A program made the translations under genes and the position numbers. The notes beneath the pieces were generated by a model that searched no databases, was not told where the DNA came from, and saw nothing but the letters and a program-made list of their open reading frames with translations. From a virus, in the IMG/VR virus record IMGVR_UViG_3300042336_000420, positions 1 to 30,525 of that record: a stretch of 30,525 nt of DNA; one strand, written 5' to 3'. This document shows positions 24,187 through 29,724 of the stretch, piece by piece (position 1 is the first letter of the stretch; each line of letters starts with the position of its first letter).

Positions 24187-24464
24187 GTTTACCTAAATTT
24201 TTACAAGAGCCATTAAGAATTAAAAAGACTTATGCTCGACGAAAGAATCCAGTCTCAAGAAAGTATGAGAAAGTGTGCCCTGAATTTATAGCTGAATTTA
24301 AAAAAGATTTAGCCGATGGCTGGTCAATTGGCTATGCATGCAGAACTATTCCAAATGAACTGCACACAGTAAAAAGAGCATTTAAAGATTATCCTGAACT
24401 AAAAGAGCTTTATGATGCTTATTTACTAAGCAAAACAAATAGGACATTCCACATTAAAAAATGA
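24183..24464 (+). CDS. Small TerS-like helix-turn-helix protein B (tandem paralogue)
   Basis: It encodes 93 residues and overlaps its paralogue by ATGA. A basic N-terminal extension precedes FKKDLADGWSIGYACRTI and VKRAFKDYPELKELYDAY, matching the first paralogue at half of 50 positions and resembling terminase small-subunit DNA-binding domains. The arrangement shows a gene duplication retained under divergence. It is the last gene of the rightward late block; a terminator-like hairpin overlaps its stop. DNA binding is inferred from the pattern; the target is unknown, although the structured 668-bp region begins directly after it. Confidence 0.65.
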   Translation: MSLPKFLQEPLRIKKTYARRKNPVSRKYEKVCPEFIAEFKKDLADGWSIGYACRTIPNELHTVKRAFKDYPELKELYDAYLLSKTNRTFHIKK

Positions 24465-24480
24465 TTATGATAATCGTTTT
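24458..24480 (+). terminator. AT-rich terminator-like hairpin at the end of the late block
   Basis: AAAATGATTA (24458-24467) pairs with TAATCGTTTT (24471-24480) around TGA, ten pairs with one U-G. It overlaps the stop codon at 24462-24464. The right arm ends in four T. Low GC makes it weak, but a second hairpin follows within 20 bases. Confidence 0.4.
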
Positions 24481-24494
24481 CATTTAGAATTATT

Positions 24495-24513
24495 AAAAGT
24501 GAAGAACTTTTTT
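24495..24513 (+). terminator. Second terminator-like hairpin with six-T tail
   Basis: AAAAGT (24495-24500) pairs with ACTTTT (24506-24511) around GAAGA, and the T-run continues to 24513. With the hairpin just upstream it would close the long rightward late operon. Confidence 0.4.
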
Positions 24514-24570
24514 ACAGTTAAGTGATTATTTTATTTACAAGTGTGAAAGAAAGATAAAAGATCATGGCGA

Positions 24571-24594
24571 ACTCATTAATTGGCGTTAATGAGT
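24571..24594. other. Perfect 9-bp inverted repeat
   Basis: ACTCATTAA (24571-24579) and TTAATGAGT (24586-24594) are exact reverse complements separated by TTGGCG. No T-run follows. It may be an operator or an RNA hairpin at the 5' side of the noncoding region. Confidence 0.5.
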
Positions 24595-24640
24595 CTTAAC
24601 AGTAGTATATTTTGACTTTTAGCTATTAAATACAATACCG

Positions 24641-24757
24641 ATGCCATTAAAAGAAGAATGCATTAGTCTAAAAAAAGTTTCAAATCAAATTATATTTACA
24701 AAAGACTTAAAGCGGCAATGGGTTCCATGGTATTCAAAAGGACCTATAAAAATATGA
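24641..24757 (+). CDS. Doubtful 38-residue ORF in the noncoding region
   Basis: An ATG at 24641 opens 38 codons (beginning MPLKEECISLKKVSNQ, later RQWVPWYSKG). No Shine-Dalgarno precedes it, but TACAAT lies four bases upstream, so a leaderless transcript is conceivable. A TTGACT is present only 13 bases before that hexamer, too close for a standard promoter. It overlaps a predicted hairpin (24718-24747). It may be a small real gene, a gene remnant or chance. Confidence 0.25.
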   Translation: MPLKEECISLKKVSNQIIFTKDLKRQWVPWYSKGPIKI

Positions 24758-25051
24758 TATATGGCGAGAGCTATATATGCAGCGAGGAGTGGCCCCATTC
24801 AATAGTTAAACAGTGATCTATTGAAAGACAAGGACGAAGCTTGCCCATTGTTCTAAACGACTCTAATGCGTTTTAAATGCATTATTGACGGCATCGAGGG
24901 ATTAAGATGCGGGAGGAAAGCCTTTTTAATATTCGGGATATAGATAAGCGAAAATAAAAAATAAAGCTTATTAACGAACGACCGACAGCTCGAAAGGGTC
25001 AGTCATGATTTTATGGCTACTTTGTTTTAAAAAAAGAACAAGGTAGTCATA
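24718..25051 (+). ncRNA. Candidate structured noncoding RNA
   Basis: This part of a 668-bp gene-free stretch contains a chain of local hairpins: 24718-24747 (8 bp with a bulge), 24757-24778 (9 bp closed by a GAGA tetraloop), 24798-24825 (8 bp), 24828-24851 (6 bp with a bulge), 24864-24884 (6 bp), 24891-24910 (5 bp), 24944-24971 (6 bp), 24980-25000 (4 bp) and 25012-25051 (15 bp with two G-U pairs). A possible long-range pairing joins GCAATGGG (24715-24722) with CCCATTGT (24844-24851), competing with some local stems. The sequence is visibly richer in G and C than its flanks. I do not recognise it as tmRNA, RNase P, 6S, a tRNA or a self-splicing intron. Strand is inferred from the flanking rightward genes. 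Confidence 0.45.
24999..25011. repeat. 13-base repeat TCAGTCATGATTT, copy 1
   Basis: It is identical to 25089-25101, exactly 90 bases downstream. The core TCA-GTCA-TGA is an inverted repeat with a four-base centre, as expected for a protein-binding site or small hairpin. Confidence 0.75.
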
Positions 25052-25088
25052 TTCTATTGTCCACTCACTTCCCTCTAAACTCTCTGAA

Positions 25089-25101
25089 TCAGTCATGATT
25101 T
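25089..25101. repeat. 13-base repeat TCAGTCATGATTT, copy 2
   Basis: This is the second copy. Here the inverted repeat extends to AATCA-GTCA-TGATT (25087-25100). It lies 32 bases before the ATG at 25133, between ACTCT (25079-25083) and AGAGT (25110-25114), which can also pair. That placement suits an operator for the small gene downstream. Confidence 0.75.
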
Positions 25102-25132
25102 AAGATTAAAGAGTGAATTAAAAGGTTAATGA

Positions 25133-25345
25133 ATGAAAAATAAGGCACTTATAGAAATAAATGAATCAATAGAGTTAGTTAATAAGCAAGAAAAGGCTTA
25201 TCAAGATCTTAAGAATAGGTTTAGGAATGCTTACAGCGAGGCTAAAAGGCATGAGATTGTAATGGGGTATGCTAAGACATTAGTAAACGCTGATCTCTTC
25301 ACTTATGATGTTTTAGAAAGATTTTATCTTTTAAGAAAGAAATGA
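25133..25345 (+). CDS. Small hypothetical helical protein
   Basis: It encodes 70 residues, rich in Lys, Glu, Asn and Leu, predicted to be almost entirely helical (INESIELVNKQEKAYQDLK), with no motif I recognise. AAAGG lies 7 bases ahead of the ATG. It is the only rightward gene between the noncoding region and the leftward early block; its TGA ends one base before the stop of the convergent gene, with no visible terminator between them. Confidence 0.65.
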   Translation: MKNKALIEINESIELVNKQEKAYQDLKNRFRNAYSEAKRHEIVMGYAKTLVNADLFTYDVLERFYLLRKK

Positions 25346-25346
25346 T

Positions 25347-25601
25347 CTAATGTATAGAGTCATCATCCTTGGCCTCTTCAGTGTCCATCAAACAATTTAG
25401 TTCATCTATATAGGCAATGAGGGCTGCGATTGTGTTAATGCATAGCTCGTGGGGTTTGGCTTGCTTATAAAACCCCTTTTGAACTAATGATTCTTTTAAA
25501 TTAGTTAGGTAGTCTAATTCAGGAGAATTGTGTACTAGATCATAAAGATCAATCTCACCTTGCTCTAACTGAATAACAAAATTCCCTTTTTTTATTTTCA
25601 T
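25347..25601 (-). CDS. Hypothetical protein, end of the leftward block
   Basis: It encodes 84 residues, acidic at the C-terminus (EEAKDDDS). The pattern (FVIQLEQGEIDLYDLVHNSPELDYL, shortened here to its Ile/Leu/Asp-rich helices) shows no known domain. It lies three bases after the RusA stop and should share its transcript. Function unknown. Confidence 0.65.
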   Translation of the reverse strand: MKIKKGNFVIQLEQGEIDLYDLVHNSPELDYLTNLKESLVQKGFYKQAKPHELCINTIAALIAYIDELNCLMDTEEAKDDDSIH

Positions 25602-25604
25602 TCT

Positions 25605-26045
25605 TTAATCGTGAAGCTTAGAAAGGGTTATTTCAAGAAAATATTCAGGCCCTTTAATAGGTTTTCTTCGTGATCCATCAAAGCCGCCTATTATTGTGTC
25701 ATTTGAAATGATTTGAGCTTTTTGTAAGCAGTCATTCACTAAGCCAAAAAGATTGTCGAGGTCGGGGAGCTTTAAAGATCTAGCCCCTTTTTTAGTATAA
25801 TATATAGATTCGGGAAAATAGAAAGTATATTGAGCGTTCAAATCACAAGTTAGAGCATCATCAAGTTTATGCTTAATCTTTTCATATCTTAGTTTAGTTA
25901 AAAGCCAAGCCTCTGACATTTTACTAGAATCTGACGAAGTGATAAACCTAGACCCTGTTTTTCTATTAAATCTTATTTGCTTATTATTCTTTAATATCCC
26001 ATGCCGATTTACTTTTATAAGACACTTAAAAAGAATGCTAGACAT
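25605..26045 (-). CDS. rusA: RusA-family Holliday junction resolvase
   Basis: It encodes 146 residues from ATG 26045; an in-frame upstream ATG (26102) would add 19 residues lying wholly inside the preceding gene, so I prefer the internal start. LPDLDN places D95 and D97, and NDT places D116; the 19-residue spacing D97 to D116 equals that between D72 and D91 in E. coli RusA. A conserved-looking C-terminus (GGFDGSRRKP, then YFLEITL) matches the family. The enzyme cuts four-way junctions, resolving recombination or replication intermediates before packaging. It is cotranscribed with a zinc-ribbon protein and downstream of the annealing protein. Confidence 0.85.
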   Translation of the reverse strand: MSSILFKCLIKVNRHGILKNNKQIRFNRKTGSRFITSSDSSKMSEAWLLTKLRYEKIKHKLDDALTCDLNAQYTFYFPESIYYTKKGARSLKLPDLDNLFGLVNDCLQKAQIISNDTIIGGFDGSRRKPIKGPEYFLEITLSKLHD

Positions 26046-26253
26046 CGTATCTTTTGCCCTTCTCTTTAAGAAGGTGACGACATCTTGAACAGCGGCGGTC
26101 ATTCATTACATAAGTATGAAACTCTTTACTGCAACCGCTACAAACGCGTTTAAGCTCTTGGAGTGGAGAGAGTCCCGATGCAATTCGAAACTCGTTTATT
26201 TCTTGAATACGTTTATCATTGCGGTGATATTTTGTGGTGTGTGCTCTGCTCAT
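26038..26253 (-). CDS. Zinc-ribbon protein, leaderless start
   Basis: It encodes 71 residues. Two CxxC pairs at the C-terminal half (CSGC and CSRC, 16 residues apart) form a probable zinc ribbon; the N-terminus is basic (SRAHTTKYHRNDKR). This is likely a small DNA- or RNA-binding protein. The ATG at 26253 has no Shine-Dalgarno; instead a strong promoter ends six bases upstream, so the message should begin at the A of ATG. The stop overlaps the resolvase start by eight bases. Confidence 0.75.
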   Translation of the reverse strand: MSRAHTTKYHRNDKRIQEINEFRIASGLSPLQELKRVCSGCSKEFHTYVMNDRRCSRCRHLLKEKGKRYDV

Positions 26254-26259
26254 TTAAGC

Positions 26260-26287
26260 ATTGTAAGCGATGAAAGCTATCTGTCAA
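26260..26287 (-). promoter_or_regulatory. Internal early promoter giving a leaderless mRNA
   Basis: On the minus strand TTGACA (26282-26287, perfect -35) is followed after 16 bases by TACAAT (26260-26265, five of six for -10). Six bases (26254-26259) separate the -10 from ATG 26253, so +1 falls on or next to the initiating A. The 97-base gap 26254-26350 holds nothing else convincing. Confidence 0.7.
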
Positions 26288-26350
26288 AAAAATTATTCTT
26301 TAGATATAAATAAATAAAAATTGCGTTTAATAATTTAATTATAATCATTT

Positions 26351-26542
26351 TTATTCTCTCAATTCTTTAATTTTATTTTCAAGAGCCTTAATCTTATCTT
26401 TAAGCTCTTTAATCTCCTCTAAAAGAGAAGAGGCTTCCTCGCTTGCTGCAAGGTAGCCTTTTCTATATGCCATCAATGTAAGATTATATTTATCAACATG
26501 ATTAATAGATGATAAAAAAGCGCAATCCTTTGCATCGGTCAT
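26351..26542 (-). CDS. Small coiled-coil protein
   Basis: It encodes 63 residues. The N-terminal half is mixed (DAKDCAFLSSINHVDKYN), the C-terminal half an almost ideal coiled coil of Leu, Glu, Lys and Ile (SLLEEIKELKDKIKALENK). AGGAG within the end of the annealing-protein gene is six bases from the ATG, so translation is coupled. It is probably an accessory protein of the recombination genes; function unknown. Confidence 0.65.
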   Translation of the reverse strand: MTDAKDCAFLSSINHVDKYNLTLMAYRKGYLAASEEASSLLEEIKELKDKIKALENKIKELRE

Positions 26543-26543
26543 T

Positions 26544-27311
26544 TTATTCTCCTAAGATCTTTTGAATTTCTAAGCCAAACTCTTCAGCATTTTTTGATTT
26601 CTCAAGTGCATTTATGATCACTTCAGCATTTTTAATAGTCATCTTTCTAGGATTGTCGAGTCCAAATAACAATGCACAAGCTGATTCGATATGATTAATT
26701 TGCAAGCCCAGAATCTCTCTGAACTCTTTCATCTTTTGAAATTGACCGAGTGTCGCTGGGATATTGTCAGCATGGTTTTTAATTTCTTTTTTTTGTTCAA
26801 CTTTTTTAGGTTCCTCTATTTTAGGCTCTTGCGCTTTAACTTCAAGAGCAGCAGCGGGAATCGTTTCAATTTCAGCCTCATCGAGCAAACCTAGACCACA
26901 AATCGAAAGAGTCACTCTGCGTTTTGCTTTTGTCTCGCATTTCATCAAAGCATTAGCAAGCTGGTCACCTTTTAAGTTAAGAATTGTCACAGCACCCAAA
27001 GACTCGTCTTCACGATTGTCAGGAGTTTTTGCTCTTGCTGTGACAGTGTAAAGTCCATCTTCTTTTTGACGAGAAGTAATTACGACCGAAACATTGTAGA
27101 TTTTGCGAAGTTGGTCAGTACAATCTTTTTTCGCGTATAAACAAAGCTTGCCATTTAAACTTATATAACCGAAAGGTTGAGATAATTTATTTAGTCCTAA
27201 GCTATCGCATAAGTTGTTATAGTAACTTAATCTCTCTTCATCATTTAATTGCGACAAATCATTTTTAATTAATGCAGTTTCTATTTTATTGATTTTTTGA
27301 AGTTGATTCAT
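26544..27311 (-). CDS. Putative phage single-strand annealing / recombination protein
   Basis: It encodes 255 residues. The N-terminal section (SLGLNKLSQPFGYISLNGKL, 37-56, then YAKKDCTDQLRKIY, 59-72) and the stretch LANALMKCETKAKRRVTLS (118-136) with SICGLGLLDE (136-145) match a phage protein type regularly found beside Gp157-family and resolvase genes, which I place near the RecT/Bet-like annealing proteins. The C-terminus after a Lys/Glu-rich linker (about 155-185) is a separate helical domain. It would anneal single-stranded DNA in phage replication or recombination. The exact family needs a profile comparison. The leader contains repeated CAA triplets ahead of AAGGG. Confidence 0.6.
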   Translation of the reverse strand: MNQLQKINKIETALIKNDLSQLNDEERLSYYNNLCDSLGLNKLSQPFGYISLNGKLCLYAKKDCTDQLRKIYNVSVVITSRQKEDGLYTVTARAKTPDNREDESLGAVTILNLKGDQLANALMKCETKAKRRVTLSICGLGLLDEAEIETIPAAALEVKAQEPKIEEPKKVEQKKEIKNHADNIPATLGQFQKMKEFREILGLQINHIESACALLFGLDNPRKMTIKNAEVIINALEKSKNAEEFGLEIQKILGE

Positions 27312-27337
27312 GATTTTTTCCCTTGTTGTTGTTGTGT

Positions 27338-27844
27338 TTAGTTTTTGATTAATGATTTTCGCAAACTAAAAGATTCTTCTAATTTGCAATTTTCTATCTG
27401 TACACCACTTTCAAGCGCAGCAAAAATTTTTTCCTTATCGGGTTCATAAGATATTTTTTCTCGAACAAATTCCATGGGCAAAGATTCAGGATTTTCAATC
27501 TTAACTTTTGGCTTAGACTTAGCGAGTTTGTAGCAATACTCAAGACCGCGAAGCTCATTAGTATTAAGAGTTTTCATCGCAAATTTTAAACGCTCTTTTA
27601 AATTATCAATCGTTGATTCATAACTCTTTTTAAGTTTTGCAGCTTCTTCTTGTTTAGCTTTAAAAAACTCTGCACCCATCTCCAAGCGATCTATTAAATA
27701 AACGTACTTATCAACCTTTTCGATGAGGTTCTTTTCTGTTATTTCTAAAGATAATTCTAGCTCAGGAGTTAGCTCGCCGCCGTTGTCTAAGATCTCATTT
27801 TCTAGAGCGATAATTGATTGAGTAATAGATATTAAGTTAGACAC
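27338..27844 (-). CDS. Siphovirus Gp157-family protein
   Basis: It encodes 168 residues starting at GTG 27844. The N-terminal two thirds are coiled coil; the C-terminal signature comprises LKERLKFAMKTL, YCYKLAKSKPKVKIENPESL, and VQIENCKLEESFSLRKSL, the typical order of the Gp157 family. These proteins are usually encoded beside recombinases and were originally linked to phage resistance of Streptococcus thermophilus phages; biochemical function is not established. It overlaps the RHH gene upstream by eight bases and the annealing-protein gene follows after 26 bases. Confidence 0.85.
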   Translation of the reverse strand: MSNLISITQSIIALENEILDNGGELTPELELSLEITEKNLIEKVDKYVYLIDRLEMGAEFFKAKQEEAAKLKKSYESTIDNLKERLKFAMKTLNTNELRGLEYCYKLAKSKPKVKIENPESLPMEFVREKISYEPDKEKIFAALESGVQIENCKLEESFSLRKSLIKN

Positions 27845-27989
27845 TTTTTAAGTCCTTTTTAATTAATTTTTCCAAATGATCATGAATCAACTTTGAAATT
27901 GTAGTTTTCTTTTTAAGAACAATCTTTTTAAGTTGTTCTTTTTTGTCGTGTTCAATTCTTATTAGAATTTGTGAGTCTTTAAATTTCAT
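27837..27989 (-). CDS. 50-residue ribbon-helix-helix DNA-binding protein
   Basis: ATG 27989 opens 50 codons ending in TAA 27837-27839. Residues 6-14 (SQILIRIEH) form the predicted beta-ribbon, 15-28 the first helix (KKEQLKKIVLKKK) and 30-43 the second (TISKLIHDHLEKLI), the full layout of an Arc/MetJ-type RHH domain with nothing added. GGAAG lies 8 bases upstream. The gene is coupled to the membrane microprotein ahead (one base between) and to the Gp157-family gene after it. It is a natural candidate repressor for the twin-box early promoter, though this is inference. Confidence 0.75.
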   Translation of the reverse strand: MKFKDSQILIRIEHDKKEQLKKIVLKKKTTISKLIHDHLEKLIKKDLKSV

Positions 27990-27990
27990 T

Positions 27991-28137
27991 TTATTTTCTT
28001 CCTATAACTTTAAAAAGGTCCAGTAGTAAAAAAGCATTAAAAAGTAAAAGAATATTAGTAACATATATTTGATTTATATTTGTTAAGAAAAAATAAGCTA
28101 AAATTAAAAATACAATAAATGATATTAAAGATTTCAT
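27991..28137 (-). CDS. 48-residue membrane protein with two spans
   Basis: ATG 28137 opens 48 codons ending in TAA 27991-27993. Two hydrophobic stretches (about residues 4-18 and 29-42) are joined by a polar turn (TNINQIYVTN), with a basic tail (KVIGRK). GGGAG lies at four bases, inside the end of the preceding gene. A very small two-span protein made early could act at the membrane on host functions or exclusion; no family is recognised. Confidence 0.7.
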   Translation of the reverse strand: MKSLISFIVFLILAYFFLTNINQIYVTNILLLFNAFLLLDLFKVIGRK

Positions 28138-28138
28138 T

Positions 28139-28549
28139 TTACTCCCAGTCCTCTCCGTCAAAAACACAATGTTCTCGCTCAGGCTCTTCAGTCCACTCTA
28201 ATTGATCAAAATCTATTACAAATTGAATTAAATCCATTTGTATATCTCTAAAAGTTTCTTGCTCTAAATCAGATAGTTTTAAATTAGCATTAACATCAAT
28301 AGGATCTTTGTCATAAACTAAATTTTCGGCTTTGTTATCGCTTAAATCCCAAGCGGTTTTATTGAAATATTTTAAAAGATCAAATAAATACTCTTCAAAA
28401 TAAACAACGTCAGATTCTATATCTAAGTCATATTCTTCTTTATTAAGATGTTTTGCTCGAATATCTCGTAAAAAAAAATTTATTCTCTGACTTAGCTTAG
28501 TGTAAGCATCTTCTTTTCTATTATGATAAAGATCATTGTTGAATTTCAT
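28139..28549 (-). CDS. Acidic hypothetical early protein
   Basis: It encodes 136 residues from ATG 28549, preferred because AAAGGA lies at ideal distance; an in-frame ATG at 28573 overlaps the previous gene. The protein is strongly acidic (many Asp and Glu, ending EEPEREHCVFDGEDWE) and helical. Small acidic early proteins often act as DNA mimics or inhibitors in phages, but nothing here proves that. It is the second gene of the leftward operon. Confidence 0.65.
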   Translation of the reverse strand: MKFNNDLYHNRKEDAYTKLSQRINFFLRDIRAKHLNKEEYDLDIESDVVYFEEYLFDLLKYFNKTAWDLSDNKAENLVYDKDPIDVNANLKLSDLEQETFRDIQMDLIQFVIDFDQLEWTEEPEREHCVFDGEDWE

Positions 28550-28563
28550 TTTGTTTTCCTTTC

Positions 28564-28821
28564 TTATTGCCATTCGCTTTTAATAAGAAAATCAGTTTCA
28601 TCAAAATTTATTACGATTGGATTACCTGAAATTGTGTCAGATTGTGAAAGCTCATAAGAGTAATGAGCTGTATTATCAATTTTTTGAACAATATCATTTA
28701 AAATAAATTCGATATATTCTGAGCATTTTGGTTTAAGCAATCGTCCTAAATAAAATGCCGCTTTAAGTTTATCTTCAGGTCGAAAATCAATAATTGTTTG
28801 AACCAATACTTTATCTTCCAT
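28564..28821 (-). CDS. First gene of the leftward operon, hypothetical
   Basis: It encodes 85 residues, with helical N-terminus (RPEDKLKAAFYLGRLLKP) and an acidic, beta-like C-terminus. AAGGA lies 6 bases ahead of ATG 28821. It is the gene closest to the regulated early promoter, so it should be made earliest and most abundantly of this block. No known domain is visible. Confidence 0.65.
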   Translation of the reverse strand: MEDKVLVQTIIDFRPEDKLKAAFYLGRLLKPKCSEYIEFILNDIVQKIDNTAHYSYELSQSDTISGNPIVINFDETDFLIKSEWQ

Positions 28822-28853
28822 TTTTTAATCCTTTGTGCGTTGTTGATGAATAC

Positions 28854-28882
28854 AGTATATACCGATGTATATACAAAGTAAA
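28854..28882 (-). promoter_or_regulatory. Early leftward promoter
   Basis: On the minus strand TTTACT (28877-28882) and TATACT (28854-28859) are separated by 17 bases, a good sigma70-type promoter for host RNA polymerase. It lies about 33 bases before ATG 28821 and should drive the whole leftward early operon. Confidence 0.7.
28855..28874. promoter_or_regulatory. Twin GTATATAC operator
   Basis: Two copies of the self-complementary octamer GTATATAC (28855-28862 and 28867-28874) flank CGAT. One overlaps the -10 element and the other fills the spacer of the early promoter, so a bound protein would exclude RNA polymerase. The spacing of 12 bases between box starts suits two dimers on nearly the same face of DNA. 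Confidence 0.65.
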
Positions 28883-28963
28883 CAAAAAAAGGATTTATAT
28901 TAAAAAAATGTTTGAAAATGAGAATTTTTTACAAGATACTAAGCTAAGTTGTTGAATTCATGT

Positions 28964-29002
28964 GGTGGCCCTTGTTTAAACATAGAAACTACAGGGGTCG
29001 CC
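28964..29002 (+). other. 12-bp hairpin that pairs fully only as plus-strand RNA
   Basis: GGTGGCCCTTGT (28964-28975) can pair at all 12 positions with ACAGGGGTCGCC (28991-29002) if three G-U pairs are allowed; on the opposite strand these become A-C mismatches. It lies just past the end of the transglycosylase gene and before the early promoter. It may be a bidirectional stop or a small antisense RNA element. The rest of the gap 28822-29011 holds the early promoter only. Confidence 0.4.
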
Positions 29003-29011
29003 TCCTTTATA

Positions 29012-29698
29012 TTACTGACAAAAATCTATAACTTTCATTTTTTTAATAATTTGTGGAACTTTACTATACTTATATGGGGGTTTTCCGATAACTGCCCAGT
29101 ATAGTGACTTTGTAACTACAATTAGATTTTGTCTATCAAGTTGCTTACTAAAAATCTCAAGAGCAAGCTTCATGTTGTTTTTTGGGTCTTTAAGTTCTTC
29201 ATAACTGAAACTAAAAGGAATTTTCCAATTTTTACTATCAGTCGATGAAATTTGGAAAAGTCCAACTGACCAGGTATTCTTGTCGCTCTTACTTCCAACG
29301 TCTACACTAGATGATTTAGGATTATAACCAGACTCATAATAGACGATTGAATCAAATAATAAAGCCCACGCTATTTTCTTTTGATCATCTCTTAAACTGT
29401 AATACTTTGGACAGAATTGGCCCATATCTTTTGCTTTTTTCAAAGAGGCAAATTTTTGATCAATTAAAGAATAAAGAGTGGTTGTCCACTCGATACGTTC
29501 CGGATGATTTTTTTCCCAAGGTAAAGGGATTTGAACTAAGTCTGGAATGTTAGGCTTCATTTGTTCCACAGGTTGAGGCACTGGTTTGATATCTTTGCTC
29601 TTGCAAGAAACAAATACGTTAAAGGCAAAGAATGAAAGCGATAAAACAACGAACGTAGCAACAAAAGATTTTGTGATTTTGATATCTTGATCATACAT
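29012..29698 (-). CDS. Lipoprotein lytic transglycosylase (SLT-like)
   Basis: It encodes 228 residues. A basic start, hydrophobic segment (about 12-30) and F29-V30-S31-C32 suggest a lipoprotein signal with an atypical lipobox. A Pro-rich linker (38-60) precedes a goose-lysozyme/SLT-type domain with catalytic E122 in YYESGYNP, then WSVGLFQIS (143-151) and a later LYWAVIG. The enzyme would cleave glycan strands at the periplasmic face. It is the second cell-wall hydrolase of the phage, but is encoded alone on the minus strand, diverging from the late block, so its timing may differ from the endolysin. AAGGA lies 9 bases ahead of the ATG. Confidence 0.8.
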   Translation of the reverse strand: MYDQDIKITKSFVATFVVLSLSFFAFNVFVSCKSKDIKPVPQPVEQMKPNIPDLVQIPLPWEKNHPERIEWTTTLYSLIDQKFASLKKAKDMGQFCPKYYSLRDDQKKIAWALLFDSIVYYESGYNPKSSSVDVGSKSDKNTWSVGLFQISSTDSKNWKIPFSFSYEELKDPKNNMKLALEIFSKQLDRQNLIVVTKSLYWAVIGKPPYKYSKVPQIIKKMKVIDFCQ

Positions 29699-29724
29699 AG
29701 ATGAATTTCCTTTTTGATTATGTG

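Noticed and set aside
24612-24640. Promoter TTGACT-N13-TACAAT before the 38-codon ORF
   Set aside because: A 13-base spacer is too short for a standard sigma70 promoter; kept only as a remark under that ORF.
24841-24950. Group I intron, hammerhead or RNase P-like motifs in the noncoding region
   Set aside because: AAACGACTC and GGGAGGAAAG superficially recall conserved motifs, but the matching partner strands (GAGTC for P7, a CTGANGA core, or the second RNase P conserved strand) are absent downstream.
24465-25132. tRNA gene in the intergenic region
   Set aside because: GTTCTAAAC near 24850 resembles a T-loop, but no acceptor, D or anticodon stems fit around it.
28955-29005. Minus-strand small gene behind AAGGAGG near 29000
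   Set aside because: The nearest ATG is 17 bases away and opens only 14 codons; the hairpin explanation fits better.
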